Positions 24,751 to 33,899 are shown, counted from the first letter of the stretch. The stretch is DNA of 64,000 bases from Streptomyces achromogenes (GCF_030816715.1 NZ_JAUSYH010000001.1:1240001-1304000); one strand, 5' to 3'. A program made the numbers and translations. The notes: generated by a model not told the origin, from the letters alone.

Positions 24751-25569
24751 ATGACTTCACCGGTAACTCCCGCACCACTTCGGGCCCGCGGGCGCGCACT
24801 CGCCGGAGGGCTGGCCGCCATCGGCCTTACGGTTGGCATGATCATGACTAGCGGGGCACTCACCCCCGCGGCCGCCGCCACCTGGCCCACCCCCACCAGC
24901 AGCAAGCCGGTGACCGCCACCATCTCGGTCTCCGGCACCAAGGACTACGGGATGCAGCGCCTCTACGGCAGCGGCGACCTCGGCAGCGGCGGCCAGAACG
25001 AGGACCAGGACCCGATCCTGGAGCTCAAGCCCGGCGCCGTCCTGAAGAACGTCATCATCGGCGCGCCCGCCGCCGACGGCATCCACTGCCTCGGCAGCTG
25101 CACCCTGCAGAACGTCTGGTGGGAGGACGTCGGCGAGGACGCGGCGACCTTCCTCGGCTCCTCGTCGTCCAACGTCTACACCGTCTCCGGCGGTGGGGCG
25201 AAGGAAGCCAGCGACAAGGTGTTCCAGTTCAACGGCGGCGGCACGCTGAACGTCTCCAACTTCGCCGTGAAGAACTTCGGGACCTTCGTGCGCAGTTGCG
25301 GCAACTGCAAGAGCGGCCAGTACAAGCGCACGATCAACCTCAACACCATCGAGGCGACGTACAAGGGCAACAAGCTCGTCGGCATCAACACCAACTACGG
25401 CGACAGCGCCACGCTCAGGAAGATCACCATCGTCGGGGACAGCAGCAAGAAGATCACTCCCTGCCAGAAGTACATCGGCAACAACACCGGCAAGGAGCCG
25501 ACCACCAACGGCAGCAACGCGGACGGGACGTACTGCAAGTACTCGTCCTCCGACATCACCTACAGGTGA
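24751..25569 (+). CDS. Secreted pectate lyase, PL3 family
   Basis: A 272-residue exported enzyme that cleaves polygalacturonate by beta-elimination. The signal peptide covers residues 1-43 (ending PAAAA). The mature domain is a small right-handed beta-helix with PL3 blocks ILELKPGAVLKNVIIG, DGIHCLGSCTLQNVWWEDVGEDAATF, FVRSCGNCKSGQYKR and YGDSATLRKI. No binding module is attached. It is divergent from the CBM2 esterase and fits a plant-biomass degradation locus. A hairpin follows the stop codon. Confidence 0.9.
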   Translation: MTSPVTPAPLRARGRALAGGLAAIGLTVGMIMTSGALTPAAAATWPTPTSSKPVTATISVSGTKDYGMQRLYGSGDLGSGGQNEDQDPILELKPGAVLKNVIIGAPAADGIHCLGSCTLQNVWWEDVGEDAATFLGSSSSNVYTVSGGGAKEASDKVFQFNGGGTLNVSNFAVKNFGTFVRSCGNCKSGQYKRTINLNTIEATYKGNKLVGINTNYGDSATLRKITIVGDSSKKITPCQKYIGNNTGKEPTTNGSNADGTYCKYSSSDITYR

Positions 25570-25613
25570 GCCGCCGGGCCCGCCGGCTGCCCCACGACCC
25601 CCCACGGTGAGAC

Positions 25614-25658
25614 GGCGGCCGTACGGAGCGTCCCCGCACGATGCTTCGCACGGCCGCC
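25614..25658. terminator. Hairpin between convergent pectate lyase and PaaX genes
   Basis: GGCGGCCGT (25614-25622) pairs with ACGGCCGCC (25650-25658), with AGAC/GTCT-type flanking bases partly extending the stem. It lies 44 bp after the pectate lyase stop and just before the PaaX stop on the other strand. There is no U-tract. Confidence 0.55.
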
Positions 25659-25662
25659 CTGT

Positions 25663-26421
25663 CTACCCGCCCGGCCCGGACGCCGTGGCGGCGATCTCAC
25701 GCCGGTACCGCTCGTAGGCGGTGCGCAGGACCTGACCCGGCCAGTCGGCGGGCAGGAGCGCGGCGGGCAGCACCGGGTCGGCCAGCAGATGCCGTACCAC
25801 CGCCGCGAGCGCCGTGAACCGGTCGGCGGGCGTTCGCGCCCGCTCGACACGGGCCAGCAGTCCCCGGGCCGTCCGCGACCACGCACCGAGCGGCCACAGA
25901 CGCGCGGCGAGGTCGCGGGCGGGCGTCGCGGGCCGGGTGACGAAGTGCTGCAGGACCGCGTCCGGCTCCACAGGCCAGGACCGGCTCAGATTCGCCGGGC
26001 GCAGCCAGACGCCCTCGCGGAGCTCGGCGAGCCGCAGGGCGCTCAGCCGGGTGCGCAGTTCGGCGCGTTCCGCCGGGCCGCGGCCGGTCGCGGTGATCAC
26101 GGCCATCTCCCAGTCGCCGTCCCACGCGCGCGTGTCCGGGTGCAGGGCGTCGTCCTGGCGTCGTCGACGCTCCAGCAGCCGGTCGCTCAGACGGTAGACG
26201 CCGTCCGTCCGGCGCAGATCGCCCGCGGCGACCATCCGGCTCAGCGCCGCCCGCACCGTCGAGCCGCCGACGCCGAACGGCTCCACCCCGCGCACCAGAT
26301 CCTTCGCGGGAAGTTCGGGCGGGTGCGAGCCCAGCAGCAGGCTCAGGACCACCGACCGCGCGGACAGCGGGGGCAGGTCGACCTCGACCTCACCGGACTG
26401 CGCCGACACGTTGCTCCGCAT
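25663..26421 (-). CDS. PaaX family transcriptional regulator
   Basis: A 252-residue GntR-like repressor of the PaaX family. The N-terminal winged helix (SARSVVLSLLLGSHPPELPAKDLV, then GGSTVRAALSRMVAAGDL) is followed by the PaaX domain (WDGDWEMAVIT, REGVWLRPANL). The prototype represses phenylacetate degradation and responds to phenylacetyl-CoA; the effector here is unknown. It is divergent from an AidB-like acyl-CoA dehydrogenase, with an inverted repeat between them, which makes that gene the likely target together with paaX itself. Confidence 0.85.
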   Translation of the reverse strand: MRSNVSAQSGEVEVDLPPLSARSVVLSLLLGSHPPELPAKDLVRGVEPFGVGGSTVRAALSRMVAAGDLRRTDGVYRLSDRLLERRRRQDDALHPDTRAWDGDWEMAVITATGRGPAERAELRTRLSALRLAELREGVWLRPANLSRSWPVEPDAVLQHFVTRPATPARDLAARLWPLGAWSRTARGLLARVERARTPADRFTALAAVVRHLLADPVLPAALLPADWPGQVLRTAYERYRREIAATASGPGG

Positions 26422-26451
26422 AGGGCCGTACTGTACGTGCGCCTCCGTTTA

Positions 26452-26485
26452 TTGCACTATTGCTGCGGCTGTTGGCAAAGTGCAA
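26452..26485. promoter_or_regulatory. TTGCAC...GTGCAA inverted repeat (probable PaaX-type operator)
   Basis: TTGCACTATTGC (26452-26463) and GCAAAGTGCAA (26475-26485) form an inverted repeat with one extra base. It is located in the 65-bp gap between the divergent PaaX and AidB-like genes and ends 1 bp before the ATG at 26487. Confidence 0.6.
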
Positions 26486-26486
26486 C

Positions 26487-28295
26487 ATGGACCTCATGTC
26501 CCAGACACTCGCCCAGAGCCAGAGCAACCAGAGCCAGAGCCAGAGCCAGGACCGAGAACAAGACCAGGACCGGGACCAGGACCGGACGGAGCCGCAGTCG
26601 CCGTCGCAGTCGCAGTCGCCGTCACAGTCGTCGGCGCGCCCGTCGTCCGTCTCGTCGCAGGTGACGCACGACGTCACCAATCAGCCGCCGCCGCTCGCTC
26701 CGTACGACGCCGCCGAGGACGCCGCCCTGCTGGAGGGGCTGCGCCGGGAGGGCGCGGGGTGGGCGGAGGCGGACGTGCGCCGGATCGGTCTGCTGGCCGG
26801 CGGCGTCGAGGCGCAGGAGTGGGGCGAGCTGGCCAACCGGCACGAGCCCGTGCTGCGCACGCACGACCGGTACGGCCATCGCGTCGACGAGGTCGACTTC
26901 CATCCCAGCTGGCACGAGCTGATGCGGGTCGCCGTCGCCGAGGGGCTGGCCGGGGCGCCCTGGGCCGACGACCGGCCCGGCGCCCACGTGGCGCGTACCG
27001 CGGGCGGACTGGCGTGGGGGCACACGGACGCCGGGCACGGCTGCCCCACGTCGATGACGTACGCGGCCGTCCCCGCACTGCGCCGCCGGCCGGAGCTGGC
27101 CGCCGTCTACGAACCGCTGCTCACCGGCCGCGCGTACGACCCGGGGCTGCGACCGCCGGCCGAGAAGCGCGGGCTGCTCGCCGGCATGGGGATGACCGAG
27201 AAGCAGGGCGGCTCCGACGTCCGCACGAACACGACCGCGGCCACGCCGACGGCGGAGCCCGGGCTGTACACCCTGCGCGGGCACAAGTGGTTCACGTCTG
27301 CGCCCATGTGCGATCTGTTCCTGGTGCTGGCCCAGGCGCCGGGCGGCCTGTCCTGCTTCCTCGTGCCGCGCGTGCTGCCGGACGGCACGCGCAACACCTT
27401 CCGCGTCCAGCGGCTGAAGGAGAAGCTCGGCAACCGTTCCAACGCGTCCTCCGAGCCCGAGTTCGACGGGACCGTCGCGTGGCTGGTCGGGCCGGAGGGG
27501 CAGGGCGTCAAGACCATCATCGAGATGGTCAACTGCACGCGGCTGGACTGCGTGATGATGTCGGCGACGCTGATGCGCAAGACGCTCGTCGAGGCAGGGC
27601 ATCATGTGCGCCACCGCAGCGCGTTCGGGGCGCGGCTGCTCGACCAGCCGTTGATGCGCAACGTCCTGGCCGATCTGGCGCTGGAATCGGAGGCAGCCAC
27701 CACGCTCACGCTGCGGCTGGCGGGCGCGGCCGACCGCGCGGTGCGCGGAGACGCCGGCGAGCAGGCCTTCCGGCGGATCGCGACGGCCGTCGGCAAGTAC
27801 TGGGTGACCAAGCGGGGGCCGGCCTTCACCGCCGAGGCACTGGAGTGTCTCGGCGGCAACGGCTATGTGGAGGACTCGGGCATGCCCCGGCACTACCGCG
27901 AAGCGCCCCTGCTGTCGGTCTGGGAGGGCTCGGGCAACGTCAACGCCCTCGATGTGCTGCGGGCGTTGACCCGCGAGCCGGCGACCGCGGAGGCCCTGTT
28001 CGGCGAACTCGCCCTGGCGCAGGGGGCGGACGCCCGTCTCGACGCGGCCGTCGCACGGCTGCGCACCCGGCTGGGAGAGGCGACGCCGGCCGGCGCCCGC
28101 CGGCTGGTCGAGCAGATGGCGCTCGCCCTCCAGGGTTCCCTCCTCGTCCGGTACGCCCCGCCGGCCGTCGCCGACGCCTTCTGCGCGACCCGGCTGGGCG
28201 GCGACTGGGGACACGCCTTCGGCACCCTTCCGGACGGCGCGGATCTCGGCGGAATCCTCGAGCGGAGCCTTCCGGACGGTTCCTCCCGCCGGTGA
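26487..28295 (+). CDS. AidB-like acyl-CoA dehydrogenase with repeat-rich N-terminus
   Basis: A 602-residue flavoprotein. From about residue 63 it matches the AidB branch of acyl-CoA dehydrogenases: GMGMTEKQGGSDVRTN for FAD binding, HKWFTSAP, LKEKLGNRSNASSE, and ALECLGGNGYVEDSG with the RHYREAPL block. AidB is part of the adaptive response to alkylation; orthologues may also act on acyl-CoA. Residues 5-58 are a Q/S/D/R-rich stretch from hexanucleotide repeats. A GTG at 26661 begins a protein of normal length, so that start is possible. It is divergent from paaX. Confidence 0.85.
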   Translation: MDLMSQTLAQSQSNQSQSQSQDREQDQDRDQDRTEPQSPSQSQSPSQSSARPSSVSSQVTHDVTNQPPPLAPYDAAEDAALLEGLRREGAGWAEADVRRIGLLAGGVEAQEWGELANRHEPVLRTHDRYGHRVDEVDFHPSWHELMRVAVAEGLAGAPWADDRPGAHVARTAGGLAWGHTDAGHGCPTSMTYAAVPALRRRPELAAVYEPLLTGRAYDPGLRPPAEKRGLLAGMGMTEKQGGSDVRTNTTAATPTAEPGLYTLRGHKWFTSAPMCDLFLVLAQAPGGLSCFLVPRVLPDGTRNTFRVQRLKEKLGNRSNASSEPEFDGTVAWLVGPEGQGVKTIIEMVNCTRLDCVMMSATLMRKTLVEAGHHVRHRSAFGARLLDQPLMRNVLADLALESEAATTLTLRLAGAADRAVRGDAGEQAFRRIATAVGKYWVTKRGPAFTAEALECLGGNGYVEDSGMPRHYREAPLLSVWEGSGNVNALDVLRALTREPATAEALFGELALAQGADARLDAAVARLRTRLGEATPAGARRLVEQMALALQGSLLVRYAPPAVADAFCATRLGGDWGHAFGTLPDGADLGGILERSLPDGSSRR

Positions 28296-28497
28296 GTCAT
28301 CGCGCGATTCCGCTTCGTCGTCGGTGAAGCGGTGCGGACTCGTGGTCAGTCGGCACTTCTGGCCACTGCTGCGACTGTGCCGCAGGGTGGTGGAAAGGAC
28401 GTAGGACGCAGGAGGGACCCAGCGGAGCGGCCCGTTCCGGAGCCCTGCGAGGGCGAGGGCCGGGGGGAGCCGCCCCGACGGGCGGGTCGACTCGCGG

Positions 28498-29079
28498 TCA
28501 AGCCGCCGGACGGCCCCGCAGCGCGTCGAAGCGGGCCCAGTCGACGTCCCACTGGGCGACTCGGCGGCGTTCCAGACGACCGCGCAGGACGCGGCCGCCC
28601 GCGAAGGGCAGCAGCGCCACGCCGAGGCCCGCCACACCGCCGACGAGTGACGCGCGCAGTCTGGCCTGGGCGGCGCCGACGGGTTCGGTCACCAGACGGC
28701 CCCGCGGGTCCGTCCAGACCGTGACGGGCGTGCCGGCGGCACTCCCCGGTCCGACCCTGACCTGGCCGGTGTGCGCGGAGCCGTCCGGCCCCGTCCAGCC
28801 CGCCTTCGCCCACACGCGGTCGCCGCTGGCGGAGCCGTTCGCGGCGGGCTTGCCGGGAGCCCGGTCGGTCAGACGGCCCATCAGCGGCCGCCACTCGACG
28901 CGCTCACGCGCTAGACCGTCCTCGACGGACCCCGCCGTCGCCCATCCCGCCAGCACCCCGGCGAGTACGGTCAGCGCCCACACACCGAGCACGACCCAGG
29001 ACTCCACCATGTCGGCGCGGCGCTTGAGCGGGTTGCGCCGCCAGCGCCACAGCCACACCTTCGGACCACGGAACGCCAT
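28498..29079 (-). CDS. Rv1733c-like membrane protein
   Basis: A 193-residue protein with an N-terminal amphipathic RRNPLKRRAD segment, a first transmembrane helix (about 28-52, WVVLGVWALTVLAGVLAGW), an extracytoplasmic domain with a SAGTPVTVWTDPRGRL motif, and a second helix (about 145-165). This is the layout of the actinobacterial Rv1733c family; function is unknown. The ATG at 29079 is selected because AGGAGG lies 9 nt upstream; an ATG at 29088 abuts the ribosome binding site and is unlikely. It is a single gene. Confidence 0.75.
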   Translation of the reverse strand: MAFRGPKVWLWRWRRNPLKRRADMVESWVVLGVWALTVLAGVLAGWATAGSVEDGLARERVEWRPLMGRLTDRAPGKPAANGSASGDRVWAKAGWTGPDGSAHTGQVRVGPGSAAGTPVTVWTDPRGRLVTEPVGAAQARLRASLVGGVAGLGVALLPFAGGRVLRGRLERRRVAQWDVDWARFDALRGRPAA

Positions 29080-29358
29080 CGAAGGCATCCTCCTCGTGAG
29101 CACATGTACATCCCGGCCGCCCTCCCATACGGGGCGGGCGGGCCCGATGCTCAGGGCGAGTCCGCGTGCCGGCCGTCCCACGGCGTCCACTCGGCCCGCG
29201 GGCGTCGTGGCGGAGGTGGCCGAATTCGTGCGGTCCAGGGCCGTCAGGGCCGCTGTGACCTGCGGCGACCGCGTTTCCGGAGGTGACTGTCAGTGGCGGG
29301 GTGCAGACTGGCCGGTGTCTGGGACGAAGGCGTCGAAGACGCAGCGGAGGTGATCGGC

Positions 29359-30447
29359 ATGACCGAGGTACTGCTCGCCGTGGGCACGCGCAAAGGCCTG
29401 TTCGTCGGGCGTCGGCGTGGTGGCACGTGGGAGTTCGACGAAGCCCCCTATTTCAACGCACAGGCGATCTACTCGGTCGCCCTCGACACCCGCGGCGACC
29501 GCCCGCGGCTGCTCGCCGGCGGCGACAGCGCGCACTGGGGGCCGTCGGTGTTCCACTCCGACGACCTCGGGCGGACGTGGACCGAACCGGCCGCGCCGGC
29601 CGTCAGGTTCCCTCAGGACACCGGCGCCTCGCTGGAGCGGGTGTGGCAGCTGCACCCGGCCGTGGCCGAGCCGGACGTGGTCTACGCGGGCACCGAGCCT
29701 GCGGCGCTCTACCGCTCGGAGGACCGCGGCGAGAGCTTCGAGCTGGTCCGCCCCCTGTGGGAACACCCGACACGCTCCCGGTGGGTGCCGGGCGGCGGCG
29801 GGGAAGGGCTGCACACGATCCTCACCGACCGGCGCGACCCGCGATCGGTGACCGTGGCCGTGTCGACGGCCGGCGTGTTCCGCACGGCCGACGGCGGGGC
29901 GAACTGGGCACCCGCCAACTCGGGTGTCTCCGCGGTGTTCCTGCCCGACCCGAATCCGGAGTTCGGCCAGTGCGTGCACAAGGTGGCGAGGGACGCGGCG
30001 AACCCGGACCGTCTCTACCTCCAGAACCACTGGGGGGTGTACCGGAGCGACGACGCGGGCGGGCAGTGGACCGATATCGGCCCCGGCCTGCCTTCCACCT
30101 TCGGCTTCGCCGTCGCCGCGCACCCGACCCGCGGGGACACGGCGTACGTGTTCCCGATCAACGCCGACGCCGACCGGGTGCCCGCCGACCGCCGATGCCG
30201 GGTCTTCCGCACCGCGGACGCGGGCAAGAGCTGGGAGCCGCTCTCCGCGGGGCTGCCGCAGGAGGACCACTACGGAACGGTCCTGCGGGACGCGCTGTGC
30301 ACCGACGACGTCGCGGAGCGGGCCGGCGTGTACTTCGGCAACCGCAACGGCGAGGTGTTCGCGTCGGCGGACGACGGGGACAGCTGGGAGCAGGTGGCCT
30401 CGCACCTGCCGGACGTGCTGTGCGTACGAGCCGCGGTGATCGGATGA
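29359..30447 (+). CDS. BNR/VPS10-type beta-propeller protein
   Basis: A 362-residue protein made of sialidase-like Asp-box (BNR) repeats such as SDDLGRTWTEP, SEDRGESFEL, TADGGANWAP, SDDAGGQWTD, TADAGKSWEP and SADDGDSWEQ. There is no signal peptide, so it is probably cytoplasmic, and no sialidase active site is evident. Similar proteins are annotated as exo-alpha-sialidase or glycosyl hydrolase by repeat similarity only. The ATG at 29359 has GGAGG 8 nt upstream. Its role is unknown. Confidence 0.8.
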   Translation: MTEVLLAVGTRKGLFVGRRRGGTWEFDEAPYFNAQAIYSVALDTRGDRPRLLAGGDSAHWGPSVFHSDDLGRTWTEPAAPAVRFPQDTGASLERVWQLHPAVAEPDVVYAGTEPAALYRSEDRGESFELVRPLWEHPTRSRWVPGGGGEGLHTILTDRRDPRSVTVAVSTAGVFRTADGGANWAPANSGVSAVFLPDPNPEFGQCVHKVARDAANPDRLYLQNHWGVYRSDDAGGQWTDIGPGLPSTFGFAVAAHPTRGDTAYVFPINADADRVPADRRCRVFRTADAGKSWEPLSAGLPQEDHYGTVLRDALCTDDVAERAGVYFGNRNGEVFASADDGDSWEQVASHLPDVLCVRAAVIG

Positions 30448-30574
30448 GAGGGACCGGACGCGCGGGGACCGGCGGGTCCCCCGCGCCTGCCCGGCGGGCC
30501 GCGCCGGGCAGGACGGGCCGGTACGCCGTGCCGAGCCCCTGCACTGAGCCGGCCTGGCCGTCCCGGGCCCGAGG

Positions 30575-31110
30575 TCAGCCACGCAGGTCGGTGAGGAAGT
30601 CCAGGAGCGCCGCGTTCACCTCCGCCGGGCGCTCCTGCTGCGTCCAGTGCCCGCACGCCTCCAGCCTGACCGGGTCGCACCGCAGACTCGGCATCAGGTC
30701 CGGGAGCGCCGCGATGAGTTCGGGCGTCCCCGGGAACGCGGGCACCGGGTCCCGGTCCCCATATACATACAGCGCGGGCACGTTCACGACCGTCCCGTGC
30801 CAGGCAGCCGTCAGCTCCAGTTCCGGTCGAGGTTGCGGTACCGGTTGAGCGCGCCGGTGAAGCCCTTGGAGAAGCTTTCGGTGAGGACGTCCAGGTCGGT
30901 CTCGGTGAGCCGTTCCGGCAGGGCCGCGGGATCGGGCATCGTCTCCAGCCACCCCGACCGGGCTCGACCAGCGGCTGCTTCCCCTCACCGGCGTCGGGGG
31001 CGTCGCCGGAGGCCATGAAGAAGAACTTCCGCAGCGTCGTGCGCGGTTCCTTCGCGAACTCCGCGTCCGCGACGCCGGGTCGGTTGAAGTAGCTCGGGGC
31101 GCGGAACGGC
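30575..31110 (-). pseudogene. Decayed alpha/beta hydrolase (epoxide hydrolase type)
   Basis: Read across three frames, the minus strand gives a continuous hydrolase C-terminal half: APSYFNRPGVADAEFAKEP, then KFFFMASGDAPDAGEGKQPL, a frame change near 30960, WLETMPDPAALPERLTETDL, a second change near 30828, and LTAAWHGTVVNVPALYVYGD to ACGHWTQQERP. Both breaks look like single-base deletions. The N-terminal half with the nucleophile is missing; upstream DNA is the GH12 promoter. The acid (YGDRDP) and histidine (CGHW) regions survive. Sequencing error could explain the frame breaks but not the truncation. Confidence 0.8.
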
Positions 31111-31178
31111 CGGAGACACCCGCACCCGTCATCTTGTCAGGGGCATGATCTTCTCCTACAGTCCCAGCGGAGAACGGA

Positions 31179-31192
31179 TGGGAGCGCTCCCA
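31179..31192. promoter_or_regulatory. Perfect CebR-type operator
   Basis: TGGGAGCGCTCCCA, a perfect 14-bp palindrome identical to the known CebR box, lies 51 bp upstream of the GH12 cellulase start. This is the expected position for repression in the absence of cello-oligosaccharides. Confidence 0.85.
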
Positions 31193-31242
31193 ATCGGTGG
31201 GGCACTCCTGGCCTGGCCCCCACACCCGTCGCGGAGGACCCC

Positions 31243-32379
31243 ATGCAACCGTCACCTCTCCAAGCCCGCAGGGTGCGCGCTCTGTTCGGCGCGCTGTTCA
31301 CCTCACTCGCCGCGCTGGCCGCACTTCTCACCGGCGCCTCGACGTCCCACGCCGACACGACGATCTGCGAGACGTTCGGCTCCACCACGATCAAGGGCCG
31401 TTACGTCGTTCAGAACAACCGCTGGGGCACCAGTGCGCCGCAGTGCATCACCGTCACGGACTCGGGCTTCCGGATCGCCCAGGCCGACGGCTCCGTCCCC
31501 ACGAACGGCGCCCCGAAGTCCTACCCGTCCGTGTACAACGGCTGCCACTACACCAACTGTTCGCCCGGCACGAACCTCCCCGCCCGGCTCAGCGCCATCT
31601 CCGGGGCCCCCACGAGCATCTCCTACGGCTACGTGAGCGGTGCGGTCTACGACGCCGCCTACGACATCTGGCTGGACCCGACGCCCCGCACCGACGGTGT
31701 GAACCGCACCGAGATCATGATCTGGTTCAACCGCGTGGGGGCGGTGCAGCCGGTGGGCTCGCCGGTCGGCTCGGCCACCGTCGCCGGACGCCAGTGGCAG
31801 GTGTGGTCCGGCAACAACGGCACCAACGACGTCCTGTCCTTCGTGGCGCCGTCGGCGATCGACAGCTGGAGCTTCGACGTGATGGACTTCGCCCGCAACG
31901 CCGTCTCCCGCGGACTCGCAGAGAAAGACTGGTATCTGACGAGCATTCAGGCCGGCTTCGAGCCGTGGCAGAACGGCGCGGGACTGGCGGTGACGTCGTT
32001 CTCCTCCACCGTGAACCTCGGCGGCGGCACCCCCGGCGACCCGGGCGGCCCCAGCGGTCCCGCGGCGTGCAGGGTGGCCTACAGCACGAGTGTGTGGCAG
32101 GGCGGCTTCACCGCCGACGTCGCGGTGGCCAATACGGGTTCGTCCCCGGTGAACGGCTGGAATCTCGCCTTCACGTTGCCCTCCGGGCAGCAGATCACCC
32201 ACGCGTGGAACGCCGGCATCTCGCCTTCTTCGGGAGCGGTGACGGCCGCCAACGCGGCACACAACGCGAACATCGCGCCGGGCGGTCAGGTGTCGTTCGG
32301 ATTCCAGGCCTCCTACGGCGGCGGCTTCGTCAAGCCGGCCGCCTTCAGCCTCAACGGCACCGCCTGCACCACCGCCTGA
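31243..32379 (+). CDS. Secreted GH12 endoglucanase with CBM2
   Basis: A 378-residue exported cellulase resembling Streptomyces CelB-type enzymes. The signal peptide covers residues 1-38 (ending SHA). The GH12 domain begins TTICETFGSTTIKGRYVVQN; the probable nucleophile is Glu157 in NRTEIMIWF and the acid/base Glu240 in QAGFEPWQNG. A Gly/Pro linker is followed by a family 2 cellulose-binding module (ACRVAYSTSVWQGGFTADV onward, terminal Cys). GGAGG lies 7 nt before the ATG. A perfect CebR box upstream implies cellobiose induction. Confidence 0.92.
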   Translation: MQPSPLQARRVRALFGALFTSLAALAALLTGASTSHADTTICETFGSTTIKGRYVVQNNRWGTSAPQCITVTDSGFRIAQADGSVPTNGAPKSYPSVYNGCHYTNCSPGTNLPARLSAISGAPTSISYGYVSGAVYDAAYDIWLDPTPRTDGVNRTEIMIWFNRVGAVQPVGSPVGSATVAGRQWQVWSGNNGTNDVLSFVAPSAIDSWSFDVMDFARNAVSRGLAEKDWYLTSIQAGFEPWQNGAGLAVTSFSSTVNLGGGTPGDPGGPSGPAACRVAYSTSVWQGGFTADVAVANTGSSPVNGWNLAFTLPSGQQITHAWNAGISPSSGAVTAANAAHNANIAPGGQVSFGFQASYGGGFVKPAAFSLNGTACTTA

Positions 32380-32752
32380 CGCAGGCGGAACGGCTCGCCC
32401 GGCCCCGGATCCCGGCCCGGCCCGTCAACCGCCGACCACGCACCGGATCCGCGGCGGGTCGTGCCCGTCCGCCCACCCGGGACCCGCCCGTCCGGCCTCC
32501 GCGCCGACAGGGCGGGTCCCGCTCCGTCCCCCCGCACGCCGGACGCCGGATGCCGGACGCCGGACGCCGGACGCCCGACCGGAACTTGGCCGACCGCAAG
32601 GCCCCGAACCGGCGACGAGCGCGCGACGCAATCACTCATGAACCACCCGAACCAGACGCCGTCATGGCCGACAATGCACGGGGCACGCGCGGAAGCCGTG
32701 TGCCCGGGTTCCCTCGGCCCGTAAGATCGGTGATCTCTTGGGGGAGGTGGGC
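32380..32752. other. 373-bp intergenic region before LacI gene
   Basis: No gene is supported. It contains a 7-bp tandem repeat (32536-32577) and a somewhat less G+C-rich segment (about 32630-32690) likely to carry the promoter of the LacI gene. No TGGGAGCGCTCCCA box was found in it. Confidence 0.5.
32536..32577. repeat. 7-bp tandem repeat ACGCCGG, six copies
   Basis: ACGCCGG is repeated six times, the third copy reading ATGCCGG and the last ACGCCCG. It lies between the GH12 and LacI genes. It is a simple-sequence array likely to vary in copy number. Confidence 0.8.
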
Positions 32753-33775
32753 ATGGGCAGGCGACGGCCCGACACGCCGACGCTGGAAGAGGTGGCCGCT
32801 CACGCCGGGGTGGGGCGGGGCACCGTCTCCCGCGTCATCAACAACGCGGCCGGCGTGAAGGACTCGACGCGCCGATCCGTGCAGCAGGCCATCGCGGAAC
32901 TGGGGTACGTCCCCAATCTCGCGGCCCGCTCCCTGGCCGGACGGCGCACCGATGCCGTCGCTCTCGTGCTGACCGAGCCCGACTGGCGGGTGTTCGCGGA
33001 GCCGTTCTTCTCGGAGATCGTCCGTTCGCTCGGCGACGCGCTGACCGACACCGGGATGCAGCTGATGCTGACCCTGGTCCGGTCGGACGACGAGAGGCAG
33101 CGCTTCCTCGAGTACGCGCGCGGCGGCCGGGTCGACGGAGTCCTGCTGATGTCCGTGCACGAGGGAGATCGGCTGCCGGACATGCTCGCCGAGGCGCGGC
33201 TGCCGACCGTGATGCTGGGGCGTCGCTCGGGCGACGAGTACGTCAGCTACGTGGACGCGGACAACGTGGGCGGTGCGCGCAGTGCCGTCTCCCACCTGCT
33301 GTCACAGGGCCGCACGGCGATCGCCACCGTGACGGGGCCGCTGGACATGTACGTCGCCCGGTGCCGGCTGCGCGGCTACCGGGACGCTCTGGCGCTGGCC
33401 GGCCTGAACAGCGACCCTTCCCTGGTCGCCGAGAGCGACTTCACGGAGGACAGCGGGCGTCGCGCCATGGCCCACCTGCTCGAGAGGCACCCGCAGATCG
33501 ACGGCGTCCTCGCCGCCTCGGACACCACGGCCGCCGGGGCGCTGCGGGCGCTGAGAGCCGCGGGGCGGCGCGTGCCGGAGGACGTAGCCGTGATCGGTTT
33601 CGACGACTTTCCGCTGGCCGAGCGCACCGAGCCACCCCTGACCACGGTGCGTCAGCCGCTGGAGGAGATGGGCCGGGCCATGATCCGACTCCTGCTGGAG
33701 GACATGGAGGAGCCGTCGGTGGCCTACCGCCATGTCATCCTGCGGACGGAGCTGGTGGTCCGGGAATCAGCCTGA
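32753..33775 (+). CDS. LacI family regulator, CebR-like
   Basis: A 340-residue repressor. The helix-turn-helix and hinge are at residues 8-60 (TLEEVAAHAGVGRGTVSRVI, then VPNLAARSLAGRRT); the rest is a periplasmic-binding-like effector domain ending with GFDDFPLAERTEPPLTTVRQ. The ATG at 32753 has GGAGG 5 nt upstream. It resembles CebR and lies just downstream of a cellulase gene with a perfect CebR box, so it may control the local boxes. The true cebR normally sits beside the cebEFG-bglC transporter operon, which is absent here, so this may be a paralogue. Confidence 0.82.
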   Translation: MGRRRPDTPTLEEVAAHAGVGRGTVSRVINNAAGVKDSTRRSVQQAIAELGYVPNLAARSLAGRRTDAVALVLTEPDWRVFAEPFFSEIVRSLGDALTDTGMQLMLTLVRSDDERQRFLEYARGGRVDGVLLMSVHEGDRLPDMLAEARLPTVMLGRRSGDEYVSYVDADNVGGARSAVSHLLSQGRTAIATVTGPLDMYVARCRLRGYRDALALAGLNSDPSLVAESDFTEDSGRRAMAHLLERHPQIDGVLAASDTTAAGALRALRAAGRRVPEDVAVIGFDDFPLAERTEPPLTTVRQPLEEMGRAMIRLLLEDMEEPSVAYRHVILRTELVVRESA

Positions 33776-33899
33776 CGAGGCCCGAAGCAACCACCCACCA
33801 ACGGCGTACGGCCTGCAAGCGCGGGTCCCTGCACATGCCCGGGCGCCCGCATGCCCGGGCGCTGGGTGACAGGCGGCCACGCCGGGGCGGTGGCGATTT

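Noticed and set aside
30575..31255. Minus-strand open frame read as one intact 226-residue hydrolase
   Set aside because: Its N-terminal two thirds are out of frame with the hydrolase homology, which is only restored by switching frame twice; it is annotated as a pseudogene.
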